DNA of 64,000 nucleotides, taken from assembly GCF_013141725.1 (NCBI RefSeq), contig NZ_WHNZ01000064.1, positions 186,001-250,000 of the forward strand. The letters are read 5' to 3'. A program made the position numbers and the translations under genes. The DNA comes from Paenibacillus planticolens. GTDB taxonomy: Bacteria > Bacillota > Bacilli > Paenibacillales > NBRC-103111. Each line of letters starts with the position of its first letter. Position 1 is the first letter of the stretch. The notes beneath the pieces are model-generated. The model was given only the letters and a program-made list of their open reading frames with translations. It was not told the DNA's origin and ran no database searches. Positions 37,101-46,138 of this stretch are shown here, piece by piece.

Positions 37101-37241
37101 TTGGTAATAGACCTCATAATGATTAAGAACCATAGTCAACTGATGATCCTCGAAAAATATCATCCCGCCAAAATGACCGTTGCCAAGCGGCAAGGCTTCG
37201 TTCCAACTGCTCGGGGCGTTCTCGTAGACGACACCTCTCAT
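34119..37241 (-). CDS. GH95-like glycoside hydrolase with C-terminal galactose-binding-like domain
   Basis: 1040 residues, no signal peptide, so probably cytoplasmic. The N-terminus reads WNEALPLGNGHFGGMIF, the hallmark of the GH95 N-terminal sheet domain. The helical toroid follows, with NGLWDIKQPTKWGSMWYWDVNIQAAFWP, FNIFPDISPEQGP and a late GVFQFGWLSC. The C-terminal 200 residues (YRFDFGVASHVLGKDYYKV, NGWERK) resemble the galactose-binding-like domain of rhamnogalacturonan esterases. GH95 enzymes act on alpha-L-fucosides or alpha-L-galactosides. It begins four bases after the permease gene, so imported oligosaccharides are its likely substrate. Confidence 0.82.
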   Translation of the reverse strand: MRGVVYENAPSSWNEALPLGNGHFGGMIFFEDHQLTMVLNHYEVYYQKLHRYSKKYRNGEDGDFHLQYGYTFEQLRQLASDLYRNPDKGPIFLYGDALSSNSMHRKYGKSSGGTSHFPTGEVHLFPSVHMSDPDSYSLELDVENATVHFTIEKGDDKLNVSTIVAQDGDFVITDIRQTDTALLSAVSLAVPSRRYVEMNVTFHQLDEMTFYYQGSFYPDGEDRERFGPFSFLVMMRILGGKGSLMPGEAGDSIRITMQNAEERVTLLTTVVTEEETNDLLRTALQKVNQSGSLLRIADMIAVHQEHWSNFWSRSSITVPDKMIEDLWYINLYALACSSGKGSRMREQACGLNGLWDIKQPTKWGSMWYWDVNIQAAFWPLYTANHLEVAEVFNDGLLSYVAEAERMAMQFYGLEGIAGDYPHALYLSIWPWCAQFLWDYYRYSMDVRFLREKAYPVFKGIARFFEGCLKVDSATGQFNIFPDISPEQGPLTCNSTCTLASVKYVLQIASEANELLGEAEADRLKWRAFAKRLAPYRTAETQPYGDRLLDSEWAPANLHLRHPSLLMPIYPIGEICKNSEAALRQRGENTLRYAENHTEYGVFQFGWLSCAASRLGKGNTALRLLYEQGIDLSMRSNGLFSEETERWMNYCNITNEPLYHPHMMEASGEMVAAVNEMLLQSYDGVIDVFPSLPSGEPEEERTIGLYDHDVEKKVRKYKKWNNCSFQGLLAVGAFEVSAEFKNGRTVWVYIQSKAGSKVVLRNPFNWSDKVLVSSKNGQSWNTVDYHQEDGRISFETVKDGEYAIYPHTESLLPELFLSNSDRVKALRSYPLFHEAHTHRRVFLGKNQDTQHYRTLDHFTFDYYSGNHRESRLAAYRFDFGVASHVLGKDYYKVLPRQVHREGVLGQTFRKITPETIFTTYSGNGWERKEDLIAADCGEPDELRRDFIGGTYEAAFIVELPKGRYDLLFVSGDQEAASYTEIEIVGQSSWKPEKTLKAGEFATDILPVTQRKDGYMKIRFSSCEGMQWRVNVLIVNKNYTYL

Positions 37242-37245
37242 GATT

Positions 37246-38118
37246 TCACTCCTTAATCGCGCCTACCAAGACACCGTGGACGAAATATTTTTGCAAAAAC
37301 GGATACAGGCACAGAATCGGCAGCGTGGAGACGATAATGGCCGCATATTTGATCGTCTCGCCAATGGCATACTTATCGTCACTTGAACCCGCAGAATAAG
37401 CATCGGTGCTATTTTGGATTAAAAGTTCGCGGAGGATGAGCTGAAGCGGGTAAGCCTCGCGGTTTCGTAAATAGAGCAGCGCACTGAAATAGGAGTTCCA
37501 ATGTCCGACGGCATACCACAAAACCATAACAGCCATAACCGGCAAAGAAAGCGGAATCATTATGCGGAACAATATCGTCCAATCGCCGGCGCCATCCATT
37601 CTCGCAGATTCCTCCAAACTGACCGGAATGCCCTGAAATGAGGTTCGCATGATGATCATATTAAACGTATTGATAGCACCGGGGATGAGAAGCGCCCACA
37701 TCGTATTCATCATGCCAAGATTGTTGACGAGCAGAAAAGAAGGAATCAAACCACCATGAAATACCATTGTGACGACGATAAAAAACATCATCACATTTTT
37801 GAAATATAAGTTCGGCCTGGATAATACATATGCGCCGATGGATGTCATGATCAGGTTAATGGTTGTGCCAAGCAGCACATACAAGAGCGTATTTTTGTAC
37901 CCTTCAACAATCATCGGATTGCTGAATACAGCTTTGTAAGCGCTAAGATCAAATCCTGCCGGCCTATACAATGGCCCAAGATGTTGAAGCAACTCTGTCG
38001 AATTGCTGAATGAGGCAAATAACACGTATAAGAATGGGTACAGCGTGACAGCGCAGAGACCGAGCATCAATACGGTATTGAAATAGCCAAATGTTCGTTC
38101 TCCATTCGTTAGTCTCAT
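37246..38118 (-). CDS. Oligosaccharide ABC transporter permease (YtcP/LplC-like)
   Basis: 290-residue permease with six helices and the EAA loop EESARMDGAGDWTILFRIMIP. AAGGAG precedes the ATG. The ending FVHGVLVGAIKE is typical of the LplC/YtcP group that imports polysaccharide-derived oligosaccharides such as rhamnogalacturonan fragments. It is the second permease of the cluster. Confidence 0.92.
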   Translation of the reverse strand: MRLTNGERTFGYFNTVLMLGLCAVTLYPFLYVLFASFSNSTELLQHLGPLYRPAGFDLSAYKAVFSNPMIVEGYKNTLLYVLLGTTINLIMTSIGAYVLSRPNLYFKNVMMFFIVVTMVFHGGLIPSFLLVNNLGMMNTMWALLIPGAINTFNMIIMRTSFQGIPVSLEESARMDGAGDWTILFRIMIPLSLPVMAVMVLWYAVGHWNSYFSALLYLRNREAYPLQLILRELLIQNSTDAYSAGSSDDKYAIGETIKYAAIIVSTLPILCLYPFLQKYFVHGVLVGAIKE

Positions 38119-38159
38119 GATTCCTATCTCCTTTTCCAGCCTCTAAATATCAGGTGTGG

Positions 38160-39113
38160 TTACCACAATTTGTTCTCGCTGATCCGTTTAACGAAGCTGT
38201 TGGCAGCCACGATCAGAATAAAACTGATGACAGAGTTAAACAGCCCAACAGCAGCCGTAAAGCTATAACTCGCCTCCAGTACCCCTTTGCGGTATACATA
38301 GGTGGAGATGACATCAGCTGTGCCGTAAGTAAGCGGATTGTAAAGAAGAAGTACTTTTTCACTGCCTACTGACAGCATGTTACCCATTTGCAAAATAAAC
38401 AAAATAACAATAGTCGGCATGATGCCAGGAATTGTAATGTGCAGCGTCTGCTTCCAGCGGTTGGCTCCGTCTATCCGGCCAGCCTCGTACAACGTCGGAT
38501 CGATCGTGGCAATTGCCGCCAAATAAACGATCGAGCCCCAGCCGATTCCTTGCCAAATGCCTGAAGAGACGAAGAGGAAACGAAACCAGCCCTCCTCCTT
38601 TAAGAAATCAATAGACTCGATGCCGAAGATACCGATGATTTGGTTAATGAGACCGCTTCTGCTCAAAAAGTCGACCATAAGTCCAGCGACAACCACAATC
38701 GAAACAAAATGCGGCAAATAGGAGATGGACTGTACCACACGTTTGAAACGGCCGCTGCGAATCTCATTAAGAAGCAGCGCCAGGATAATGGCTGCAGGAA
38801 AACCGAACAATAAATCGTAAAGATTGAGCAAAATTGTATTTTTAATCAGCCGCCAGAAGTATATTCCGTTAAAAAAACTATCAAAATGCTTGAAGCCTAC
38901 CCACGGACTCCCTATAATTCCTTTGGCCGGTGAAAATTCTTTGAAAGCGATTTGCAAGCCGTACATCGGACCGTAATGAAAAATGAGATAATAGGAAATC
39001 ACAGGTAGCGCCATTACATAAATGGCCCAATGACGCTTCCAATCCGTGCGAATGGTTTGCAGTATGGTCGCATTTCGTTTGGTCACTTGAATCTCTCCGG
39101 TGTGTTGCATCAT
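38160..39113 (-). CDS. Oligosaccharide ABC transporter permease (YteP/LplB-like)
   Basis: 317-residue permease of the LplB/YteP group: AIYVMALPVISYYLIFHYGPMYGLQIAFKEF at the start and the EAA loop YEAGRIDGANRWKQTLHITIP. A GTG nine codons inside, with GGAGAG eight bases before it, is an alternative start. No ATPase gene is present. Confidence 0.92.
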   Translation of the reverse strand: MMQHTGEIQVTKRNATILQTIRTDWKRHWAIYVMALPVISYYLIFHYGPMYGLQIAFKEFSPAKGIIGSPWVGFKHFDSFFNGIYFWRLIKNTILLNLYDLLFGFPAAIILALLLNEIRSGRFKRVVQSISYLPHFVSIVVVAGLMVDFLSRSGLINQIIGIFGIESIDFLKEEGWFRFLFVSSGIWQGIGWGSIVYLAAIATIDPTLYEAGRIDGANRWKQTLHITIPGIMPTIVILFILQMGNMLSVGSEKVLLLYNPLTYGTADVISTYVYRKGVLEASYSFTAAVGLFNSVISFILIVAANSFVKRISENKLW

Positions 39114-39190
39114 CGTCTCGCCTTACCTTTCTTGAGGGTAGATACGTAATCTGGGAGATGACCCCTCTCATCTCCCAGCCCTAACACTAA

Positions 39191-40834
39191 TTAGCGCTTG
39201 TTGTAACGATCCAGCGCCCCTTGTTGAATTTTGATGGCATCCTGGATTCCCATACTCTCCATCTTCTTAACGTACTTGTCGAAGTTATCAAGCGGTTCTA
39301 TGCCCATAATGAACTTCAAGAGCATTTCATCTTGATACGTTTGGATATCGGTCACAATAGAAGCAAATTTACTGCTCTCGTCTTGAGTCGGTGTAACAAT
39401 CGGCAACTTTCTTTCGGCAGTCGGCTGCGACCAGATTTCCAAAGCTTTCTTCTGCTGAGCGAGAGCCAGATATTGCAGTTGGAAATTATCGCTGAGCACG
39501 AACGGGCCGCTCCACGTACCACGATTATATTTAGCCAGCGATTGCTGAATGCTCGTTCCAGCTGGAGGATTCAAAATTTCCGGAAGGAATGTTGCTTTAC
39601 CGTTCTCCATCTTGAAGCTGGTACCTTCGACACCGTAGTTGAACAGCAGATCGCCTTTGTCCCCATAACCGTAATCAAGCCATTTCACTGTTTCGATCGG
39701 ATTTTTGTTGGCTACCGAAATGGCTGCACCAATGCCGTTGTAGGCAAAATCCTTCTGTCCCCAAATCGGTTTGTCGCCTGCTTTCAATACCGGATAGGGA
39801 GCAGCTTCCAGCTTAAAGTTCGGGTCTTTATCCTTCATGAGACCAACATATTTACCGATACCTCCGCCGTTAAAAACAGCGCTTGCGCCAAGAATGTTGG
39901 TCGTCATTTTGTTATCTAGTAGCTTATCATTCGGTGCTGCGAAGTCTTTATCCAGCAAGCCTTCCTTGTACCATTTATTCATTGTTGCAAGGAAATCCTT
40001 ATATTCCGGCTGAATCGGACCGTATTTCACAGTACCTTTGTCTTGATAAAAGCTGTAGTTAATTCCCCATGCGCCAAGGAACGGAGCATCAGTAGCGAAA
40101 AGATTTTTATCCAGATAAAGTGGAATTTCATCCATTTTGCCATTACCGTTCGGATCTTTTTCTTTAAACGCTTTCAATACCGTGTACCATTCGTCAATCG
40201 TTGTCGGCATCTTCAAGCCGAGCTTATCCAGCCAGTCCTGGCGGATCGCTGGACCAAAGAACACCCTGACTTTATCGTCGCCACGTAAGAACGGAAACGC
40301 ATAGATGCTTCCTTCATCCGTCGAAATTTGCTTCTTCCAGTCCGGATGCGTATCGAGCAGCTTCTTCAGGTTTGGAGCATACTTGTCGATTAATTCGTTC
40401 AGTTTGATGATTTTCTTATCTGAAATTGCCTTCTCCGGTCCGCCTGGGTATCTAACAACCGCACCGCTTGTCGCTCCCCAGCTTGCTTCAATAACGTCCG
40501 GAAGGTCATTGGTCGCAATCATTAAGTTAAATTGCTCTTGCGCTTGAGCTACCTCAACGGGAGGATGCTGGAAGGCGACCTTTACGCCGGTTGCTTTTTC
40601 AAGCTCCTTATACGTCCCTATTTCAGCAAATGTTTTCATTTGAGAAGAGACTTGCGTTTGAGTCGGCACCCAATACGTCAACTGACTCAGTTTAGGCGGT
40701 TGTGATTCCTTTGCCGGCTGCGGTGCAGCAGATGAGGTAACCCCGCTCCCGCTTTCTTTGCTGCAGGCTGCAACCGTGATTGCCAATGCGGAAACCAAAA
40801 TGACTGAGCCTGCTTGTTTCAAATGCTTCTTCAT
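39191..40834 (-). CDS. Oligosaccharide-binding lipoprotein (YtcQ/LplA-like)
   Basis: 547-residue solute-binding lipoprotein, larger than the family 1 type at 12437. The signal ends in VAAC (residue 24). Typical LplA-group segments include LTYWVPTQTQ, IRQDWLDKLGLKMPTTIDEWY and DPNGNGKMDEIPL. GGGAGG precedes the ATG. First gene of the transporter operon, directly behind the AraC-type sensor regulator. Confidence 0.92.
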   Translation of the reverse strand: MKKHLKQAGSVILVSALAITVAACSKESGSGVTSSAAPQPAKESQPPKLSQLTYWVPTQTQVSSQMKTFAEIGTYKELEKATGVKVAFQHPPVEVAQAQEQFNLMIATNDLPDVIEASWGATSGAVVRYPGGPEKAISDKKIIKLNELIDKYAPNLKKLLDTHPDWKKQISTDEGSIYAFPFLRGDDKVRVFFGPAIRQDWLDKLGLKMPTTIDEWYTVLKAFKEKDPNGNGKMDEIPLYLDKNLFATDAPFLGAWGINYSFYQDKGTVKYGPIQPEYKDFLATMNKWYKEGLLDKDFAAPNDKLLDNKMTTNILGASAVFNGGGIGKYVGLMKDKDPNFKLEAAPYPVLKAGDKPIWGQKDFAYNGIGAAISVANKNPIETVKWLDYGYGDKGDLLFNYGVEGTSFKMENGKATFLPEILNPPAGTSIQQSLAKYNRGTWSGPFVLSDNFQLQYLALAQQKKALEIWSQPTAERKLPIVTPTQDESSKFASIVTDIQTYQDEMLLKFIMGIEPLDNFDKYVKKMESMGIQDAIKIQQGALDRYNKR

Positions 40835-41040
40835 TTGTTTGCCTCCCTTTACTAGATAAATGTTCCGGTGTTGCCAGCTGCTGTGTCGTCGTTGTGTGAT
40901 CCCTGGTTCCCAGTGTAACTCCCCTTGTGGAACATGGATACTCTCTTGTTTTCACTAGCCATGATCTTTTTTAACAATTGCCTGCCAGCAGAAAATAAAT
41001 CAGTAGGACATTAAAAATCATCAGTTCATCATAAAAAGAC

Positions 41041-41064
41041 AGGCAGCCCTGCAAAGGGCTGCCT
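41041..41064 (-). terminator. Terminator of the YtdP-like regulator gene
   Basis: A perfect 10-bp stem (AGGCAGCCCT with AGGGCTGCCT, 4-base loop) directly after the stop, with Ts beyond on the minus strand. It separates the regulator from the transporter operon. Confidence 0.85.
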
Positions 41065-43446
41065 TTATACTTCCAGACTAGCTCTATCTGGAAGCATCGT
41101 TTCACGGTATTTTCCCGGCGTAATGCCTTCCAGCTTTTTGAAAGCACGAATGAACACGACGTCGTTGTTGTAGCCAACCTTTTGGGAAATTTGTGCAATC
41201 GTCAGATCCCTATGCTCCATAAGTTCCTTCGCCATTTGAATCCGCTTGTGCGTAATATAGTCCTGCAAATTCTGTCCCTGATTCTTTTTGAAAAAAGTTG
41301 AAATATATGGCGGAGTCATTCGGAACTGCTCGGCGATTTGCGCCAAGCCCAGACTTGGATCACCGAGGTTATGATGCACAATGTTTACGATCTCCTGCAG
41401 CAGCTGCGTGTTGTGATCCGATCGTTCGACGTTGAATGAACGAGTGAGTGTTTCGTACAGCTCCTGCGTTTTCAATTGCATACCTTGCGCCGTCGGATAG
41501 TTGAACACAGCCCGGATCGGATCGAAATTGGGACCAAGCACTTCTTCTTGGTTCGTATTGGTGGAGTTAAGTATTTTCAAGAATGTGCTGATCACGTTAA
41601 AAAACAAACATTTACCCAGTTCCGGTGTAATGTGACTGGAATCGAAGTTCATCGAAAAAATTTGATCCAGTAGTTTTTTGACATTATCGGTATCGCCGCT
41701 GCGTACGAAATTGATCAGTTGGATCTCGATTTCAAGCGGATAATAATAATGCTGCTTCGTATCGGTCATGTCTTGGAAATGGATAATAGCATGTTTACCC
41801 CGAATTAATCTGTATTCAAGGGCTGCAAGTGCCTCTGGATATGAGTTGCGAATCGCTGTGGGGCCTTGATGAATGCCTCCGGCGGCTACCGTAATGCCGA
41901 TTTGGAACTTATCTGAGATGATGGTATAGAGCGATTGGGCGATATCCCGAATATCAGCTTCCACTTCCTCACGAACTTCCGACAGGTTGACAAGGAACGC
42001 CAGCCGCTCCCTGTCGAGCTCCAAGGAAAATCCTTTGTGATGGAGTCCAATCAGGTCAACGCCGATATTGGACACGATAAATCTGGCATGAGCCCACTGC
42101 TGCTCCCCATTTTCAGAAAAAAGATGAACGTCCTCGATTTTGACCAATAATACGGCGAATCGATCGCTAATAAAAGTTAACTCCATAAACTGGAGATTAT
42201 TTTCGCTGACTGCTGTTAGGTCAACATCCATATGACCGTTCAACAATCGGGACAAGTAGTTGGCACGAATGAACGGAACTTGCTGGGTCAATGTGCTGCG
42301 TAAACTCTTCTCTTCATGAATCGACCCTTCAATTGTTTGCCTAATAAATTCGTATTCATCGGAGGAAGGGCGTTTGCTCATGTCCTTCCCGCGCATAATG
42401 GCGCTCACTGTTTTTTGAAGCGGCCTATAATTACGGTAGGCTCCGATACTGACGGCCAGCAGCCCTGTAATCAAGCATATGGCAAATAGTACGATAGCCC
42501 AATTCTGGATCTGATTCACCTGCTGCATAAAAATGTCATTCGGTGTAATAGATACATATTTCCAGCCAGCCTTCTTCGAGGATGCAACAGACACCATCTG
42601 ATTAATGCCTGTTAACTTGTAGGCGAAGGGATCGTTGCTTCCCTCAATGTGCGCCAGCAAGTCAGCTGGAAATCGCTGATCACTGTTACTCATAATCGTA
42701 TTGCCAGCATCGTCAATAATATAAATAGCGCTATGATTTGCCGATTCCATCTGTGCAAACAATTGTTTGACCTGCTCCACGTCAATTAACACGATAAAGC
42801 TTCCAAGATTAGCCGCCTGTGTAAGAATCGGCAATGACTGTATATAGGTGATGACTTCCTTCGGGGTGTCTTCATCGTTTGTTGGTGCGTCCGTAAGAGG
42901 CGTTACCGGCAAATAAGACATTCTATGCTCGTTCTGGAGCATCATTTTCCATTGGCCATAAGAAAGGTCCTTATATGTATAGTGAGTCGAATAGAAAGTT
43001 CGCGAGTCCGTTCGCAAATCCGACTTCACGATCGTATCGCTATTTGCGAAGTAAACGTAAAAATCGAAAATGAAACTGCTTGTCATACTGCGATACTTGC
43101 TCATCTTATCCCGCATAAATTCAATAAACTGATATTTGGTTACATCATCTGCGTCAACCGGTATTTTAAGCATATAATCGAGTTTGGGGTCGAACACGAC
43201 TTGTCTCATTAATAAATCCACTTCCGAAAATTTGTTGTCGAGCGACATCTTCAGCTGCTCCAGCATTGCCGCATTAGAACGATTCGAACTCTGCTCCAAA
43301 CTTTGCTCAACCTTGGCATACAAAAACAAACCCATGGCAAGCGGAATGAGTAAAATAAACAAATTGGTGGCGATCATCGTTGATAGCGCGCTCTTGCGGC
43401 TGCCAATCAGAGGTAGACTCAGTGCTAATTTCAATTCAGGCCACAC
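41065..43446 (-). CDS. Membrane-bound AraC-type sensor regulator (YtdP-like)
   Basis: 793 residues from a GTG at 43446. One helix (about 25-45), an extracytoplasmic dCACHE-like sensor domain (about 50-305), a second helix (about 312-332), a cytoplasmic linker, and a C-terminal AraC DNA-binding domain (about 690-785, LGLAQIAEQFRMTPPYISTFFKKN and IAQISQKVGYNNDVVFIRAFKK). It is laid out like Bacillus YtdP, which controls the ytcQ transporter. It likely senses oligosaccharides outside the cell and activates the operon that begins at 40834. Confidence 0.88.
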   Translation of the reverse strand: MWPELKLALSLPLIGSRKSALSTMIATNLFILLIPLAMGLFLYAKVEQSLEQSSNRSNAAMLEQLKMSLDNKFSEVDLLMRQVVFDPKLDYMLKIPVDADDVTKYQFIEFMRDKMSKYRSMTSSFIFDFYVYFANSDTIVKSDLRTDSRTFYSTHYTYKDLSYGQWKMMLQNEHRMSYLPVTPLTDAPTNDEDTPKEVITYIQSLPILTQAANLGSFIVLIDVEQVKQLFAQMESANHSAIYIIDDAGNTIMSNSDQRFPADLLAHIEGSNDPFAYKLTGINQMVSVASSKKAGWKYVSITPNDIFMQQVNQIQNWAIVLFAICLITGLLAVSIGAYRNYRPLQKTVSAIMRGKDMSKRPSSDEYEFIRQTIEGSIHEEKSLRSTLTQQVPFIRANYLSRLLNGHMDVDLTAVSENNLQFMELTFISDRFAVLLVKIEDVHLFSENGEQQWAHARFIVSNIGVDLIGLHHKGFSLELDRERLAFLVNLSEVREEVEADIRDIAQSLYTIISDKFQIGITVAAGGIHQGPTAIRNSYPEALAALEYRLIRGKHAIIHFQDMTDTKQHYYYPLEIEIQLINFVRSGDTDNVKKLLDQIFSMNFDSSHITPELGKCLFFNVISTFLKILNSTNTNQEEVLGPNFDPIRAVFNYPTAQGMQLKTQELYETLTRSFNVERSDHNTQLLQEIVNIVHHNLGDPSLGLAQIAEQFRMTPPYISTFFKKNQGQNLQDYITHKRIQMAKELMEHRDLTIAQISQKVGYNNDVVFIRAFKKLEGITPGKYRETMLPDRASLEV

Positions 43447-43540
43447 CCACTTCTTGAATATTTGTTACATATATTGTATCTCGGCCTGTTCAAACTGCAA
43501 AGCGGAAATTTGGAGAGCGCGGCACCATAACTTGCATGAA

Positions 43541-43583
43541 TAAAAATACAGCCCCTCAACATACATGAGAGGCTGTATTTTTG
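43541..43583 (-). terminator. Terminator of the exopolysaccharide operon
   Basis: ATACAGCC and GGCTGTAT pair, with inner CTC/GAG; the minus strand continues with TTTTTATTC. It lies just past the stop of the glycosyltransferase gene at 43597, and also works in the plus direction. Confidence 0.8.
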
Positions 43584-43596
43584 GTTTTTCATTCCA

Positions 43597-45021
43597 TCAC
43601 ATCGGGGTCTCTTTCTCATTTGATGCGAATTGTTTTCTTTTTATTGTCCCCCAAGCATGCCGCCCTTTTCTGAACTTGAAAATACCTTCAATGCGATAAA
43701 GGATCGTAAGCTGCCGATAACCTAAATTCTCAAGGAGGGCAAAAGCAACTAATCGCATCGTATCCAGAAACGTTGTATATTTGCGGAAGGATATTTGCTC
43801 CAATAAAATACTCCCCATGGATAACGTGCTGCCCAATAAGAACGCAATGATAAAATAGATAAGGAAACTATTAAACTCTAATAACCCAAATAAGTACGCT
43901 AGTGGTATGAAAATATAACCAAGAAACTCAACAATAGGACCGACCAATTCAAAAAGCCAATAGTAGGGCAGTGTCACCATGCCAATGGTTCCGTATTTCG
44001 GGTTAAGCATCATCGATTTATAACTTAGCAGGTTATCGAATAAGCCAATTTGCCATCTTCTCCGCTGGACCCTTAGATCCTTCAGTGATTCCGGGGCCTG
44101 TGTCCAACAAATCGGATCAGCCAAAAACTTAATTTTATATTTTCGCTTTTCGTCTCTCATTTTCTTGTGCAGCCGCATGATGATATCCATATCTTCACCA
44201 ATCGTATTCGCTTTATACCCGCCGCATTCAATGACGATCTTCTTATTAAAGGCCCCGAAAGCTCCCGAAATGATAAGAACGGAGTTCATTTTACTCAGGC
44301 TTGTGCGTCCCGTCAGAAATGCGCGTAAATATTCCACAATTTGAAAAGCGGCAACTTTACTTTTGGGAAGATTCATTTTGACTAATTTCCCGTTCTGAAT
44401 CGTCGAACCGTTGGCAATTCTTACAATGCCACCCACAGCAATGGTTTCAGGATTTTCAACAAACAACATCGTCAGCTTGATCAGTGCATCATTTTCTAAA
44501 ATGGAGTCCGCATCAATACACGCGAAAGTCGGATACGTCGATATATTAATACCCGCATTCAGTGCGTCGGCTTTCCCCCCATTTTCTTTATCGACGAGAA
44601 TTAATCGCTCGTGATTCGCATTCCGATAAATACCTACGATTTCATTGGTCTGTAAGCTTTTCTTTACCGGCTGATTCACTTTTTTCAAATCAAACTCTGC
44701 GATGATCTTATCCCGCGTTGCATCTTTAGAGCCGTCATTGACGATAATAATTTCATATTCATAGTAATTTAAGGCAAGCAAAGATTTGATATTATCCACG
44801 ATGGTCGCTTCTTCGTTATACGCAGGAACAATAATGGAGATCGGAATCATGTTCTTAGAGTCCACATACCTTTTGTAATCAGACGACTTCATCTTCTTTA
44901 AATAACCAAAAATATCAACAACGGAAACGATCATCTGACCATTGTAAAAGAGATTGATGGCAATGGTGTAAAGCATACAAAACTCACTAAAATAGAGGAT
45001 GAACTTCCAAAAAACATACAT
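43597..45021 (-). CDS. Processive family-2 glycosyltransferase (exopolysaccharide synthase)
   Basis: 474-residue membrane synthase. N-terminal helices, then a cytosolic GT-A domain with IVNDGSKDA (near residue 90), ACIDADS (168), GEDMD (about 270) and QRRRWQ (319-323), the D,D,D,Q(Q/R)xRW set of processive synthases such as BcsA, PgaC and hyaluronan synthase. Further helices follow. No PilZ domain is seen, so c-di-GMP control must be indirect. The start at 45021 follows AAGGGCGG by eight bases; a longer reading from 45099 would overlap the HEAT gene. It is the last gene of the unit. Confidence 0.9.
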   Translation of the reverse strand: MYVFWKFILYFSEFCMLYTIAINLFYNGQMIVSVVDIFGYLKKMKSSDYKRYVDSKNMIPISIIVPAYNEEATIVDNIKSLLALNYYEYEIIIVNDGSKDATRDKIIAEFDLKKVNQPVKKSLQTNEIVGIYRNANHERLILVDKENGGKADALNAGINISTYPTFACIDADSILENDALIKLTMLFVENPETIAVGGIVRIANGSTIQNGKLVKMNLPKSKVAAFQIVEYLRAFLTGRTSLSKMNSVLIISGAFGAFNKKIVIECGGYKANTIGEDMDIIMRLHKKMRDEKRKYKIKFLADPICWTQAPESLKDLRVQRRRWQIGLFDNLLSYKSMMLNPKYGTIGMVTLPYYWLFELVGPIVEFLGYIFIPLAYLFGLLEFNSFLIYFIIAFLLGSTLSMGSILLEQISFRKYTTFLDTMRLVAFALLENLGYRQLTILYRIEGIFKFRKGRHAWGTIKRKQFASNEKETPM

Positions 45022-45055
45022 ATCTCCTGCCGCCCTTCCTGAAATTCGGTGGTTC

Positions 45056-46108
45056 CTACGACGACAATGCCAACACGCCCATAACGGCTTCACGTGCAAA
45101 CCGATCCTTATTTTTCATGATCTGGTTCGCATATTCTTTTCCTCCAGGAATTAACACCAGAGAATTGGCTGCATTGTGTCTTACCCACCATTCCGAATCA
45201 CTAATTTTTTCACCTAGAGCGGTAAAACTCCGGCTTGTGCCTAGCTTCTCCAGACCCTTAGCGGCCGCTGCTCTGACCTCCCATTCCGCATCTTCAAGCA
45301 TGCCGATTACATACGCTTCATAGGCAGGATTTTTCAGCTCAGATAACGCCCGAATGCAAGCAATCTTTAAATTTATATTCGTACTGTTCAAATATCTCAC
45401 ATAATACTCGCCCAAATCTTCTAATTGGTAATCCGCAGATGCTTTAATTAAAATCCCTTTTAAGTAGTCATCGCTGGATTCAATAGTAGCTTTGAATAGC
45501 TCATCCTTCGGGCCTTTGAAAATAGCAATGATTTCTATCACCGCACGGAATGATAAATGGATATTTTGGGAATTCGCGTTTAAAATATGCGTTAGTCTCT
45601 GTAAATCGCCAAGCTTGGCAAGAGCAAGCAAGACATGATAGATAACATCATTATCTTTGCTGTTGATAAGCTTATAAATGTGCATTTCCGCATCATGTAC
45701 CCTTAAGTCTCCCAAATGCCGACAAGCTAATGCCTGGACATGCGCTCGTTTGGACAAAAGTCGTTTGATCAGAAATTGTTTCGTTCCCGCTATTTCATAT
45801 AATTTCATTAATTGTTCATGGTTATTCTCAATAAATGGTTCGCCATTCTGAATGATGAGTTCCATGAACATCTCGTTCTTTAATATGCTGTGCTTCATAT
45901 AGGCATTTAGCTTTCGAGCGACATCTTGCTGGTCCTCCTCTTTCTCTAAAGAAAAATAGGAGGAGAGCATTTCTTCCAACGTCCCCTTTATTTTGGTGAC
46001 AGCTATCATGTGGAAATACGAATATACCCACATGACAACAATCGCAATGAAAAAACTTGAAATTAACCCAATCGAAATCCAGAGTAAGTAAAACGCTTGA
46101 TTCGTCAT
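45056..46108 (-). CDS. Membrane-anchored HEAT-repeat protein
   Basis: 350 residues. One N-terminal helix (about 8-30), then a cytosolic helical part with at least five HEAT-type repeats, e.g. VHDAEMHIYKLINSKDNDVI, KIACIRALSELKNPAYEAYV and WEVRAAAAKGLEKLG. HEAT solenoids bind proteins, so it may bring the glycosyltransferase into a complex. It lies 34 bases ahead of the synthase gene and 30 bases after a glycosidase-like gene. No homologue of known role was recognised. Confidence 0.85.
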   Translation of the reverse strand: MTNQAFYLLWISIGLISSFFIAIVVMWVYSYFHMIAVTKIKGTLEEMLSSYFSLEKEEDQQDVARKLNAYMKHSILKNEMFMELIIQNGEPFIENNHEQLMKLYEIAGTKQFLIKRLLSKRAHVQALACRHLGDLRVHDAEMHIYKLINSKDNDVIYHVLLALAKLGDLQRLTHILNANSQNIHLSFRAVIEIIAIFKGPKDELFKATIESSDDYLKGILIKASADYQLEDLGEYYVRYLNSTNINLKIACIRALSELKNPAYEAYVIGMLEDAEWEVRAAAAKGLEKLGTSRSFTALGEKISDSEWWVRHNAANSLVLIPGGKEYANQIMKNKDRFAREAVMGVLALSS

Positions 46109-46138
46109 GTCCGCTCACCTTCTTTCCCATGATGTATG

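Noticed and set aside
39221-39919. 232-codon plus-strand ORF
   Set aside because: Antisense to the YtcQ-like binding protein gene, whose translation is clearly the real one.
43597-45021. PilZ domain on the glycosyltransferase (BcsA-like direct c-di-GMP control)
   Set aside because: After the QRRRW motif only membrane helices and a short basic tail follow; no RxxxR or DxSxxG motif is seen.
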